Shown here in pieces: positions 28,281-38,077 of a stretch of DNA of 64,000 bases (position 1 is its first letter; every line of letters starts with the position of its first letter). Position numbers and translations under genes: made by a program. A model generated the notes under the pieces. The model did not search any database. It was not told the origin of the DNA and saw only the letters and a program-made list of their open reading frames with translations. Source of the DNA: Gammaproteobacteria bacterium (lineage in GTDB: Bacteria; Pseudomonadota; Gammaproteobacteria; Steroidobacterales; Steroidobacteraceae); NCBI GenBank assembly GCA_025355645.1, contig JANXZG010000027.1:1-64000 (forward strand), in the 5' to 3' direction.

Positions 28281-30257
28281 TCAAGGCGCCAACAGAATCG
28301 CCTGACGCAGGAACTCATCGCTCTTGCGTAGCATCGTCGCGCGCGCCGCGCTGTCCTCGAGGCCGTGGTCCAACGTGTCCCAAGTCACGAGCTCATGCTT
28401 CGCTCCGGCCTTCTTCAGCCCCTCGTCCATCAACCGCGACTGGTGGATGCTGACGTTGCGGTCCATACCGCCATGAAACAACAGCACGGGTACCTTGATC
28501 CTGCCAGCGTTTCGCGCCGGCGAGCCCTCGACGATGTGCGGTCCTTCACCGATCTGCTGGTCCACCAGGTGCTGATTGCTCCAGCCTTTCCATTCCCCCT
28601 TAGCGGATGCGAAGTCGGTCAAGGGCGCGATGGCCACCACAGCCTTGTACAGTTCCGGCTCGACAACTGCTGATTGCAGCGCGGCATAGCCTCCATACGA
28701 CCAGCCGACAATGAACAGCTTATTCGGATCCGCTATTCCTTCGCTCACCAGCCAGTGTCCGGCATCGAGGACATCGTTGACCGAGGTGCGCCAGTCCTTG
28801 AAGCCGTGCAGGCCCCGCCACGAGTCGCCGTAGCCGTCCGAGCCGCGAAAGTTCGGTTGCAGCACCGCGTAGCCGCGCGCGGCGAAGTACTGTGCCAGCC
28901 AGTCGAATCCCCAGCGATCCCTGGCGGTGGGACCCCCATGGGGCATCACAACCGCCGGAAGGCCTTTGCCCTGGGTTACTCCGGGGGGCAAGGTCAGGTA
29001 TCCCGGAATGCGCTCATTGTCCCGGGCGGGGTAGCTCACGGGCTGCACTTTGGCGAGCGGGTGCCCCTGGAGTTGAAGGCGGACCGGGGAGATTGGCTCA
29101 AGTTGATGGATGTCGCGGTGAAAAACGTAGTACTCGCCCGGGTCTTCGTCGGAACCGGAGTGAATCAGCAGCGTGTTGCCATCCAGGCTTGAATCCACGA
29201 TGCCGAGCTGAGATGTACTCGGCAGCGCCTTGCCGAGGGCCGTCATCAGCTTTCCGAGGCCCGGGTCAAAGTAATCTGTGTGCGTGAAGTCCGTGGAATA
29301 CTCGACACCGACGACCCGGCGCTGACGCCCAACCTCCAAAAGCGTTTCGATGTCGACATCGTCCCGTGAATAGACCAAGGTTTCTGCGGCGCTGCCGTCG
29401 AGGGACATCGAATAAATCGCCCAGCGGCCATCCTTTTTCTTGGTGCCGTACACCAGGTTCTGGTCTGGGTCGATCATGAGCGGCCGGAAACCCGTCTCGG
29501 CGATGGTGTCGAATTCGGCGAGGGACAGCCATTCCGGAGAGCCGCGCTTTCGGTAGCGGACGCTGAACTGGCCGGAGGTTATGTCGCCGAGATACGGGTG
29601 AACCGAGTATACGGCGATGCGCACCTGGCCATGACCGTCGCTGAGGTATTCAGCGGCCGACCCGGCCGCCTGCTCGACATGCTCGGCGCTCCCGGTGCGG
29701 GTGTCGATGCGATCGACGCTTATGCCGTATCGGCCCGCTCGCTCGTAGGGACGCGACATGAGGATCTTCCCGTCAAGCTCCGGCAGCCAGTCAATGACGG
29801 CACCGCCGTAGGCCAGGTAACCTTGCGTGGTGGCATTGGCTTCGTTGCTGAGGACCTTGACTTCACCTCCGGTACTGCTGACCGTCAGTACGCGCGTCAC
29901 CGGCAGTATTCCCGCGGCGCTCTCGATAACGCCATACACCGTGCAGACCAGCCGGTCGTTCGCGACCCAGTTGCACTCCTGCAAGCGATACGGCTTGCCA
30001 TCGGACACCAGGGCCATGCGCGGCTTGCTGCCCCCAGTGAGATCGATCGTCATCGCAGCTGACCCCATGCCGGGGAGCGGGGCGAGGAATACGGCCATTT
30101 TGCCGTCGGGCGACAGTCGCATGCGGCTAATGCTCGGCCTCGCGCCAAAGGCGGTGGCTGCATCAAAGCCGCCGATGTCTGCGGCGAGCGATGGCAGCGC
30201 AACGCTGGTGATGGCCGCGAACAGCGCGAGCATCGGCCGGTTCGGCGAACACTTCAT
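28281..30257 (-). CDS. Exported prolyl-oligopeptidase family (S9) peptidase
   Basis: The 658-residue exported protein has a signal peptide ending SLAAD near 26. A beta-propeller half with SRMRLSPDGK follows, then an alpha/beta-hydrolase with Ser520 in GWSYGGYAAL, Asp in GGMDRNVSIHQ and His in DTLDHGLED. The start ATG at 30257 has AAGGA eight bases upstream. It is typical of the S9C-like peptidases beside TBDRs, but here it stands convergent to the kinase pair and transcribed away from the amidohydrolase region. Function: cleavage of short peptides in the periplasm. Confidence 0.88.
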   Translation of the reverse strand: MKCSPNRPMLALFAAITSVALPSLAADIGGFDAATAFGARPSISRMRLSPDGKMAVFLAPLPGMGSAAMTIDLTGGSKPRMALVSDGKPYRLQECNWVANDRLVCTVYGVIESAAGILPVTRVLTVSSTGGEVKVLSNEANATTQGYLAYGGAVIDWLPELDGKILMSRPYERAGRYGISVDRIDTRTGSAEHVEQAAGSAAEYLSDGHGQVRIAVYSVHPYLGDITSGQFSVRYRKRGSPEWLSLAEFDTIAETGFRPLMIDPDQNLVYGTKKKDGRWAIYSMSLDGSAAETLVYSRDDVDIETLLEVGRQRRVVGVEYSTDFTHTDYFDPGLGKLMTALGKALPSTSQLGIVDSSLDGNTLLIHSGSDEDPGEYYVFHRDIHQLEPISPVRLQLQGHPLAKVQPVSYPARDNERIPGYLTLPPGVTQGKGLPAVVMPHGGPTARDRWGFDWLAQYFAARGYAVLQPNFRGSDGYGDSWRGLHGFKDWRTSVNDVLDAGHWLVSEGIADPNKLFIVGWSYGGYAALQSAVVEPELYKAVVAIAPLTDFASAKGEWKGWSNQHLVDQQIGEGPHIVEGSPARNAGRIKVPVLLFHGGMDRNVSIHQSRLMDEGLKKAGAKHELVTWDTLDHGLEDSAARATMLRKSDEFLRQAILLAP

Positions 30258-30715
30258 ACGGGGCGTCCTTGCACAAGCTGTGCGAGCTTCAGTTTAGCCT
30301 ACTTCCGGTCAAAGTCAGCTGCCGCGCGCCTGCGGCCGGAACACGTTTGCCACGCCGCTACTGGCATGGGACTGCCGCCGGCATGTCACCGATGTGCTGA
30401 AGCCTTCGAGGTCACGAACACAAACGAGCCAAAGGCGGTAGCGTAAGCATCCCGGTCAGGCACACGGTTCATAGCTGGTCCTTTCCGACGTCGTTGGCGT
30501 CGGCATACAGGTCAGGGGCGCCGTGGGCCGTCGTGGGCCGTCGTGAGAGCTGCCGGTCATCGAAATGCTATTGCCAGGAAATTGCTCACAGTGTATTCGA
30601 TCTCTGTGCCCGACCGGGAGCGGCCGATCGCGAGCGGCAGGTCTCGGGCGTCTAATTTCTAGTTTCCAGTGGATTAGTTATTCGACTGTGAACTTCACGG
30701 ACAATTGATCACGAT
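30258..30715. other. 458-bp intergenic region with a short tandem repeat
   Basis: No gene is recognised. A 10-bp unit (GTGGGCCGTC) occurs twice in tandem at about 30523-30542. A minus-strand frame of 28 residues near 30390-30470 (starting MNRVPDRDAY) has no ribosome site and may be a decayed fragment. Confidence 0.35.
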
Positions 30716-32101
30716 TCAGTGCGACTTGGCTGCCATATCGCTTGCCGTGACCGGCCGATATGCACTCCGCATATGCAGCACCCCGTGCTTTACAACAAGC
30801 ACGATGCCGTGCAGATTATGAATGTCGCTAAGCGGATTGGCTCGCAACACTACGAAGTTCGCGGCCCGGCCTTCGGTGAGAATTCCGGCAGAATCCTGTT
30901 CGCCAATCGTTTCGGCGCCGATTATCGTGGCCGACCGCAAGGCATCGGCCGTGCTCATTCCGACGTCGTGTACGAGTCGCTCGATCTCCGTCAGAAGCGC
31001 GCTGCTCGGATCGTTCCAGTCGGCATCGTCGTCAGTACCCGCCGAGATCTTTATTCCGCGACGGTAAGCCTCATGCGCAAGCTGCGCCGCGATAGTGGAC
31101 GGCCATTGCGGCAGCGGATCCTGGAATCCCCTGTTGACCGTAGCGTCTAGGATAATGCCGCGATCTTTCATCTTTGATAACACGAAGTCTATAGCCGGCG
31201 TCATCTGCCAGTGACTCAAATTGGTGAGCTTCGCGACTTGAAACGTCTCAGGAAACGGCGTGATGGACTCAAACGCCAGAAAGTCAGCATGGCTCATCAC
31301 GTCCACACCGGCATCGACAACGTCACTTGGACGGGCCGGAAAGATTGCGGCATGTGCCCAGACGAGCATCTGTTGTCGATGCGCTTCCGATGTGATTGAA
31401 GCGACCAGTGAGGCGGGCAGGTCGGCATAGAGCTTAATTGCGGTTGCCCCGGTCCCCTTGGCTTCCGCGACAGCTCGCCGCAGATCCGTGGTAGCTGTAA
31501 TCGCCCTCATCCATGGCGCCGTCCCTGGTTCGACGCCGCTCGATGCAGCGTGGGTCCTAGGGTCGACAAAGAATGAATCGCCTGCCATCAACGCCGCGTA
31601 GTAGATGTCAGGTGCCACGATCTCGTCCTGAGCGGCTTCCCGTTTGAGTTCCGCGATCAGACGAACATCTCCGGCCATGTCGCGTACCATTGTGACGCCG
31701 CTGTACAGCTCGCGGCGAAGATATGCGCGAGCGTCGCGCGGAACTGCGAGCGTAGCGATGTGTACGTGTGAATTGACCAGGCCCGGGATAATGTATCGAT
31801 CGTTGAGACGCACCATGCGCGCGTCCGGAGGAACCGCGAAGGAGCCCCCTGGGCCGACGGCCGCGATCTTTGCGCCGCGCACTAAGATTGTAACGTTCGG
31901 ATCGAACCGATCGCCGGACGAGTTGAGTACGAACGCTCCAACATAAGCCGTTATCGGACTTAGTGCATCCGTGGCGTTAGCCATTTGGCAGGTCGTAAGC
32001 ACTGCAATTCCTACTACTCCTAATAGGACGGCCGCGCGTGCTCGCACCGCAGATCTGCTTAGACTCATCGTGCTAACGCTATTGAGGGGATGCGACGTCA
32101 T
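30716..32101 (-). CDS. Exported imidazolonepropionase-like amidohydrolase
   Basis: The 461-residue protein is an amidohydrolase with an N-terminal export signal (hydrophobic stretch about 20-42, ending MANA). Features are the metal motif IIPGLVNSHVHIA, a Lys region AIKLYAD, His in VWAHAAIFPA and MSHADFL, Asp in ISAGTDDDADW, and a C-terminal LTEGRAANFVVLRANPL. The subfamily includes prolidase-like and imidazolonepropionase-like exported enzymes. The translation start could be 32101 or the in-frame ATG at 32068; neither has a good ribosome site. Its neighbour downstream is an S9 peptidase on the same strand, which fits a peptide-degrading role, although the substrate is unknown. Confidence 0.82.
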   Translation of the reverse strand: MTSHPLNSVSTMSLSRSAVRARAAVLLGVVGIAVLTTCQMANATDALSPITAYVGAFVLNSSGDRFDPNVTILVRGAKIAAVGPGGSFAVPPDARMVRLNDRYIIPGLVNSHVHIATLAVPRDARAYLRRELYSGVTMVRDMAGDVRLIAELKREAAQDEIVAPDIYYAALMAGDSFFVDPRTHAASSGVEPGTAPWMRAITATTDLRRAVAEAKGTGATAIKLYADLPASLVASITSEAHRQQMLVWAHAAIFPARPSDVVDAGVDVMSHADFLAFESITPFPETFQVAKLTNLSHWQMTPAIDFVLSKMKDRGIILDATVNRGFQDPLPQWPSTIAAQLAHEAYRRGIKISAGTDDDADWNDPSSALLTEIERLVHDVGMSTADALRSATIIGAETIGEQDSAGILTEGRAANFVVLRANPLSDIHNLHGIVLVVKHGVLHMRSAYRPVTASDMAAKSH

Positions 32102-32455
32102 TGCCAGTAGCCAAAGGTAGTTTACCCCAGGGTTTTGAATTTCGGCTTTCTTGATCTAATTTCATGTACTCGAAGGCCGGAAAGTGGCCTTCAGTGATTT
32201 TAAACGAGTCCTGACAGGTCAGGTAAGCGGCCGAGATTTGAACTCACATGTCGAGGGTTGGCTGTCAGGCCTCGCGACGTGCGCATAGGCGAGCAATCTG
32301 AACGTCGACTGGCACGGCAAATCGCTGGATGGTGGGGCGGTGGGTTACGGATTGATGGTCAACATTTGACGGGGATTCACAGCCAAATCCTCTACACGGC
32401 ATCTAAATCATGATGCTCCTCGGCTTTCGGCACCGCATAGCCTTGTTCCCCGCCG
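32102..32455. other. 354-bp intergenic region without a gene
   Basis: The stretch lies between the amidohydrolase start and the regulator remnant. I see no coding frame with family motifs. It should contain the promoter of the minus-strand amidohydrolase. Confidence 0.4.
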
Positions 32456-32756
32456 CTACTCCGGCAGACTCATTTTGCGCAGCAGCGCTTTGTAACGAGG
32501 GTCGCCGTTGCGAGGCGCCAGCGCTGTATCTGCTCAGGCCATACGCTTAGGTCTTTTTTACCGCAGCGCGTGAATCCAGGTCAGCTGGAGCCATCGTAAG
32601 CCGGAGCTCCCGTGCGACCGCTAATGCGATGACATTCTGCAACTTGAGTACCTCTCCAAAGCGCCGGTCATAGATATTCGACCACTCATGCGCTCCGGTG
32701 TAATCTCTCTGTCGATACGAGCAGAGTCCCAAGGAACTGAAAGGACTTTCATTCAA
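32456..32756 (-). pseudogene. Remnant of a winged-helix/TPR (CadC/adenylate-cyclase-like) regulator
   Basis: A minus-strand frame (32756 to 32547) reads TGAHEWSNIYDRRFGEVLK, then VIALAVARELRLTM and SRAAVKKT before a stop. This matches the FlgO/TolB-like central region of winged-helix-TPR regulators, whose usual text is TGxHxWSxxYDR..DVxxxQdeIA. In another frame just downstream (32530 to 32456) lies GDPRYKALLRKMSLPE followed by a stop, the typical C-terminus of the same proteins. The DNA-binding domain and the TPR array between the two pieces are lost. Such regulators often neighbour TBDR genes. The call rests on recall of family sequences. Confidence 0.65.
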
Positions 32757-35320
32757 TGAAAAATCAAGTTATCGCCCTCATCACCTTCGCGTTTCTAGGA
32801 GGCTTCGGTGTATCGTCAGCCCTTGCTGGCTCAAACGACAATCCCAATTCTGATGCAGTACCAGCGGCTCGGTCCGCCTTCCAGGCGGATTCGCTGGAGG
32901 AAATCACGGTCACCGCACGCAAAAAGGACGAGAAAGCCCTCGATGTGCCGGTCAGCATAACCGCATTTTCCCAGGCGGATCTGCAGAGGCTGAACATAAA
33001 CTCATTCACGGACTACGCCACCAAGACGCCGAACCTGACCTTCTCATACGGCACGGCGAATTACGGCTACGTCGACTCGCATACGATCGCGATACGCGGC
33101 ATCTCAGGTGCCGGCACCACCGGATTTTATATTGACGATACGCCGATCCCGGACAGCCTCGACCCGCGCGTCGTCGACATCGCGCGCATTGAGATTCTGA
33201 AGGGGCCACAGGGCACCCTGTTCGGCCAAAGTTCCCTGGGCGGAAACCTGCGCCTGATTACGGTGGCGCCAACTCCCGGCAACGATGACGCCCACTACAG
33301 CGCCAAGCTCGGCGGCACCTCTGGCGCCGGCTCGCCCGACTACGGATTCGACTTTGCCGGATCGCACACGTTGATCGACGATACGCTCGTCGCTCGCGTC
33401 GTGGGCTTCTATGACCACGAGGGTGGATTCATGCACCGGGATGCCGTCGATCCCAATTCCGGCGCCACGCTCGCCGACGTGGGAAACTATGGCGCCGTGC
33501 AATCCTACGGCGGGTCTTTCGCACTGCGCTGGCTCGTGAGCGATCATTTTGACGCCTTGTTTCGGGTAATGGCGCAGCAGTCAAACACCGCCGGTTGGCT
33601 TGCACCTTATGCGCCCCTGCCGGATTTTTCGGTTCAATCCCTGACAATGAACCGCTCGAATGACATTCCGGAGCGCGCGCGTGACCGGTTCTATCTGCCA
33701 TCCCTGCTGTTGAAATTCAAAGGCTCTGGATACAGCGTGACCGAATCCCTGAGCTATTTCGACCGCAGCGCCACCCAACTTGAAGACGGCAGCGAAGGGT
33801 CGCGTGATGCACTGGTCGCCGATTGGGCCGGTGCCGCATCTTTATCGAATCCGAACGTGTTCCCCTATGCCGGAATTACAGGATTGAATGCGCAAAATAG
33901 CCCCTGGGCATGGACCGAGAATGTCAGCTACCGCCGCACCACGAGCGAGACGCGCCTGAGCTTCGACAGGAGCTCGTTCGGCCTCTCGGGGGTGACCGGT
34001 ATTTACCTGTCGCGGTCCTATTCGAATACCTACATTAACTCCGGTAGCTCGCCTCTGATCCAGCAGCTAGGACTAAACACCGATCAGGCCTCGACCAATG
34101 TAAATAATTATTTCTATGGCAACACCACGCCGCAATCCTATTGCCGGACGTTCGTGGGCGACAGCAGTTGTTCAACGTATGGCAGCGGCCTGGGATGGGA
34201 GTCCTCGGCGCCGAGCTACCACAACGACGCCGCACTGTTTGGCGAGCTCTACTATGAGTTTTCAAATTTCGAACTCACGGCCGGCGGCAGGTATTACCAT
34301 CAAACCCAGACTGGAAGGGAGTTCGAGGCTGGCGCCTTCAATTTCTCCGAACTCAACATCGTACTGCCGGAAACCAAGCAGCAAGGCTTCGATCCGAAAG
34401 TCGCGCTTAAGTACAAGTTCAGTCCGGATGCGATGATTTACGCTTCGTTCTCCAAGGGATTCCGCGCTGGCGGCGCGGGCACGCCCCTGCCCACCGGCCC
34501 GCTGTCGTTTTTTGCCGCTATCGGCCAGCAACTCAACACCGCAACGACCTACACATCGGATTTCATCAAGAACTACGAAATCGGCGGGAAAGTGGCGTTC
34601 GACGACCACAAAGTCGAAATAACGGGCGCCTTGTTCCAGATGAACTGGTCTAATATTCAGCAGTCGATTATCGCACCAGTGACCGCGATCGCGCTGATTG
34701 TAAATGCCGGTGATGCACGGGTTCGCGGTGGGGAGTTTGAGATCGATGCGAAGCCCGTGGCGTGGGTCGATCTGCATTTTGGCGCAGGCTACGAGAACTC
34801 AGTTATCACACGCGGAGTGCTTTATTGGCAGCCCACGGGCTCCGCCGTGTACAACACCCCCAAACTAACGGCGAATGCGAATATCACGTTCACGGTGCCA
34901 TTCTCATCCGACCTGTCGAGCTTTTATACCGTCGACGGCGGCTACGTCGGCTCCAGCTATTCAGGCACCGCCGGGTGCCAGCTAAACGTTGGCCCTAACG
35001 GGCTTCCGGTGGATTATCCGGCATCCAGCTTTCCGAACGGTTTCCAGTTTTTTCCGTGTCCGTCAGTAGGCCCAAACAACGATCAAGGCTACGCGCCAAA
35101 GCGTGCCGGTTATGTTTCGATTAATGCCCGCACCGGACTCACTTGGGGCCAATCGGAGCTATCGCTCTATGCTAACAACCTGTCGAACGCCAGGCCAAAC
35201 CTCGGTGACTTCAGTCCCAGTTCCTATCCTGCTCATGATCCCAATACCGGCTTTTTGATTCCTCGCGTTGCGACGCTCCAACCATTCAACATGGGATTGC
35301 AATTCCGGCAGCGATTCTAG
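32756..35320 (+). CDS. TonB-dependent outer-membrane receptor
   Basis: The 854-residue receptor has a signal peptide ending ALAGS near 25 and a TonB box (LEEITVTARKK, about 47-57). The plug has VPVSITAF, AIRGISG and IEILKGPQGTLFGQSSLGG motifs, and the barrel ends MGLQFRQRF with a C-terminal Phe. Ligand unknown. It heads a plus-strand set with the frameshifted CocE/NonD hydrolase and PQQ dehydrogenase, though a 590-bp gap intervenes. A 17-codon copy of its C-terminal region is found as a remnant at 51088-51138, so a paralogue once existed nearby. Confidence 0.9.
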   Translation: MKNQVIALITFAFLGGFGVSSALAGSNDNPNSDAVPAARSAFQADSLEEITVTARKKDEKALDVPVSITAFSQADLQRLNINSFTDYATKTPNLTFSYGTANYGYVDSHTIAIRGISGAGTTGFYIDDTPIPDSLDPRVVDIARIEILKGPQGTLFGQSSLGGNLRLITVAPTPGNDDAHYSAKLGGTSGAGSPDYGFDFAGSHTLIDDTLVARVVGFYDHEGGFMHRDAVDPNSGATLADVGNYGAVQSYGGSFALRWLVSDHFDALFRVMAQQSNTAGWLAPYAPLPDFSVQSLTMNRSNDIPERARDRFYLPSLLLKFKGSGYSVTESLSYFDRSATQLEDGSEGSRDALVADWAGAASLSNPNVFPYAGITGLNAQNSPWAWTENVSYRRTTSETRLSFDRSSFGLSGVTGIYLSRSYSNTYINSGSSPLIQQLGLNTDQASTNVNNYFYGNTTPQSYCRTFVGDSSCSTYGSGLGWESSAPSYHNDAALFGELYYEFSNFELTAGGRYYHQTQTGREFEAGAFNFSELNIVLPETKQQGFDPKVALKYKFSPDAMIYASFSKGFRAGGAGTPLPTGPLSFFAAIGQQLNTATTYTSDFIKNYEIGGKVAFDDHKVEITGALFQMNWSNIQQSIIAPVTAIALIVNAGDARVRGGEFEIDAKPVAWVDLHFGAGYENSVITRGVLYWQPTGSAVYNTPKLTANANITFTVPFSSDLSSFYTVDGGYVGSSYSGTAGCQLNVGPNGLPVDYPASSFPNGFQFFPCPSVGPNNDQGYAPKRAGYVSINARTGLTWGQSELSLYANNLSNARPNLGDFSPSSYPAHDPNTGFLIPRVATLQPFNMGLQFRQRF

Positions 35321-35911
35321 ACCGCATATACCGTTCATTATCTCAGTCTTATCGTTCAGCGCTCTGAGCTACGTTCAGTGTGATTAAGAGCAATTGGTGT
35401 GGCCTACTCTTCGGATTTAGACACCTCCCGGCTTGTTGGAATGAACTAAGGCGCTGCAAATTCGGTGTCATAAGCAGGAGTGAAGAATGGGCAATAATGG
35501 GATCACCCGCGCCGCCGAGCCTGCCAGCGGATCCACAGTCGCCCCCGGGGACGTGTGAGGCTATAGCAGTTGGCCCGCTATTGCCATGATCCACGAGGAT
35601 CGCTTGATCGAAAGCGAGCGCATCGCCCACCCCTGGCGTTGCCGTTTTCTAAAGGTCTGACTCATCTATAGTAGCAGGAGCGTAGAATCAAGCGGGACAA
35701 AAAAACGCGGCGATTCGAATTTCCCTGGCGCTAAACGTCAGCAAATCGCGACGCCCACTGTGCGCGTTCGCGGAACGCCTCGGAATGTAACCGTTAAATT
35801 TATTCTTAGTGGACAGAGCAAGGGCATCGGAACACCCTGGCATTGGGCACGGATGGGCGGCATGCTCCGGAAAGAACGCCCGTGCACTCATAAATACGTT
35901 GGAGACGGCGA
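35321..35911. other. 591-bp intergenic region upstream of the broken hydrolase
   Basis: No gene is recognised. A 23-codon frame at 35487 (MGNNGITRAAEPAS) has an AGGAG ribosome site, but nothing else supports it. A small palindrome, GATCCACGAGGATC, lies near 35589-35602. The region probably carries the promoter of the downstream genes. Confidence 0.35.
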
Positions 35912-38026
35912 ATGAAGATTTCTCGTCGCGACTTACTGCTTTCGTCCACTGCCGTGATTGTCGGCACGTCGTCGTTCGCAGCGCAGGCGTCGCCGGGCGC
36001 AGGGGCCAAGGTCTCGTGGCGGCTTCCGGAAAAGCGCCCGTTCAAAATTATCGAGAATCAGTGGATACCGCTGCGTGATGGAGCGCGACTGGCAGCGCGG
36101 CTGTGGTTGCCCGAGGGTGCCGAAACGACGCCGGTGCCCGTCGTCTTTGAATACCTGCCCTATCGCAAGCGGGACATGACCAGGCCCCGGGATGATCACT
36201 GGGCCAATGCGTTCGTGCCCTACGGTTTTGCATTTGTGCGCGTTGATATTCGCGGATCAGGCGAATCGGATGGGATCCTGACGGACGAGTACCTGCCCCA
36301 GGAGCAGGCGGATGCGGTCGAGGTCATTGCTTGGCTCGCGCGGCAGCACTGGTGCACCGCCGCGGTGGGCATGCGTGGAAAGTCCTGGGGCGGGTTCAAT
36401 TCCCTCCAGGTAGCCGCGAAAGCGCCCCCCGCGCTCAAAGCCATTGTCACGCACTGCGCCACGGACAACCGGTACACCGACGATGCGCATTATGTGGGCG
36501 GGGCGCTGATGTTCGATAAGCTCAATTGGGGGGGGGAATTCAAGACTGTGATGATCGAGCCTCCTGACCCCGCGATCGTCGGCGAGCGATGGCATGAGAT
36601 GTGGGTTAGCAGGCTAAATTCTGCCTCGCCGGTTTTTTCAGAGTGGCTGCGGCACCAGCGCTATGATGCGTTTTGGCAGCACGGGTCCGTTGCCGCGGAC
36701 TACAGCCAAATCAAATGCCCGGTGTATGCGGTCGGAGGCCAGACGGACGCGTATCGCAATTTCATCCCGCAGTTGCTTGCGAACCTTAAAGTCCCACGCA
36801 AAGGCTTGATGGGCCCGTGGGGACACCGCTTCCCCCCAGGATGCCGATCCGGGGCCGGGCCTCGACTGGGCCGCGGAGGAGACCCGCTGGTGGACCCAGT
36901 GGCTCATGGGCATCGATACGGGAATCATGAATGATCCCGTGCTGGAAACGTTCATGGAGTACCAGACTCCAGGGGAGACCTGGCCGAAAGATACCCCTGG
37001 CCGGTGGGTGACGGAGAAGGCGTGGCCGTCTACCCAGATCAAGTCGCAGACTTACTACCTGAATGCGAGTGGCCTCGCCCTGACGCAGCAGGCCGATGAG
37101 ATGCGCGCAGTTCGATCTCTAGAAACGCTTGGCCTGACAAAGCCGGACTGGTTTCCGGATATCTTTAGCATTGATCTGGCTGCTGATCAGACACCCGACG
37201 ATAAACGGTCGCTGACATTCGATTCGGTTCCTTTAACGGATGCGATCGAGATCCTAGGGCGACCGATGGTGAAAATCCTGGTCTCATCGGACAAGCCCGT
37301 CGCAAAATTGTCTGTTCGCCTCAATAAGGTAACGCCCGACGGCAAGTCGTGGTCGGTCAGCTACGGCATCCTGAACCTCACGCATCGCACAAGTGATTCG
37401 AATCCGACCGCACTCGAGCCGCATCGGCGTTACGAGGTCGACGTGCAATGTTTTTTCACCGCGCATCGATTCAAGAAGGGAAGCATGATCCGCTTGGCCG
37501 TCAGCGAATCGCTATGGCCGATGGTGTGGCCATCTCCGGAGCCCGTGACCCTGCGAATCACCACAGGAGCATCCCTCCTGCTGCTGCCGGTCCGACCGAT
37601 TGAGGCGATCCCCTATGCCATGCCCGTACGCGTCGTCACCGGTCGTGTCGAGCAAGAAGCGGCAAGCGCAAAACTGCCTGCGGATAGCTTTACGGTGACC
37701 CAGGTCGGTCCCGACGGGAAGGACGCGTGGAACTGCGCAAAGCCATCCATAGCCCGCCGCTGACGCTCAACACGGGCTCCACAATCACCGTCGGCGCGGA
37801 TTGGCATCGCTCAATCAAGGAGGGCGATCCGAACAGTTCGGTCTGGAAAATAGCATGGTCGGCGCGGATCAATCGCGGCAGTTGGGATAGCATGGTCAGC
37901 AGTATCATAGAGATGACCTCCACTGTGACCGACTTTCACGTCAAGGAATCGGTCCATGCCGACGAGGGAGATAAGGTGGTCCTGGATCGACAGTGGCAGA
38001 ACACGATCAAGCGGGACCTGATGTAG
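35912..38026 (+). pseudogene. CocE/NonD-family serine hydrolase, frameshifted twice
   Basis: The reading frame opens with a twin-arginine signal (SRRDLLLSS). The N-terminal alpha/beta-hydrolase has Ser in GKSWGGF, Asp in GGQTDAY and His in GPWGHRF. The frame is lost after HRFP at the C6 run 36832-36837, where removing one C restores QDADPGPGLDW. It continues in another frame from 36906 to 37763 and returns to the first frame near 37717-37727, where a base seems missing after GPDGKDA. The corrected protein would be 704 residues and is a close paralogue of the intact 703-residue protein encoded at 41368-43479. Members hydrolyse X-Pro dipeptides, beta-lactam side chains or esters. Real decay or sequencing indels are both possible. 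Confidence 0.85.
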
Positions 38027-38077
38027 CTTGACGCGATTGTCGTGTCGTTACAGGGACCGGCGGCAACAAGGCTTCGC

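Noticed and set aside
30523..30544. Tandem repeat considered as a CRISPR or regulatory array.
   Set aside because: Only two copies of a 10-bp unit, without spacers.
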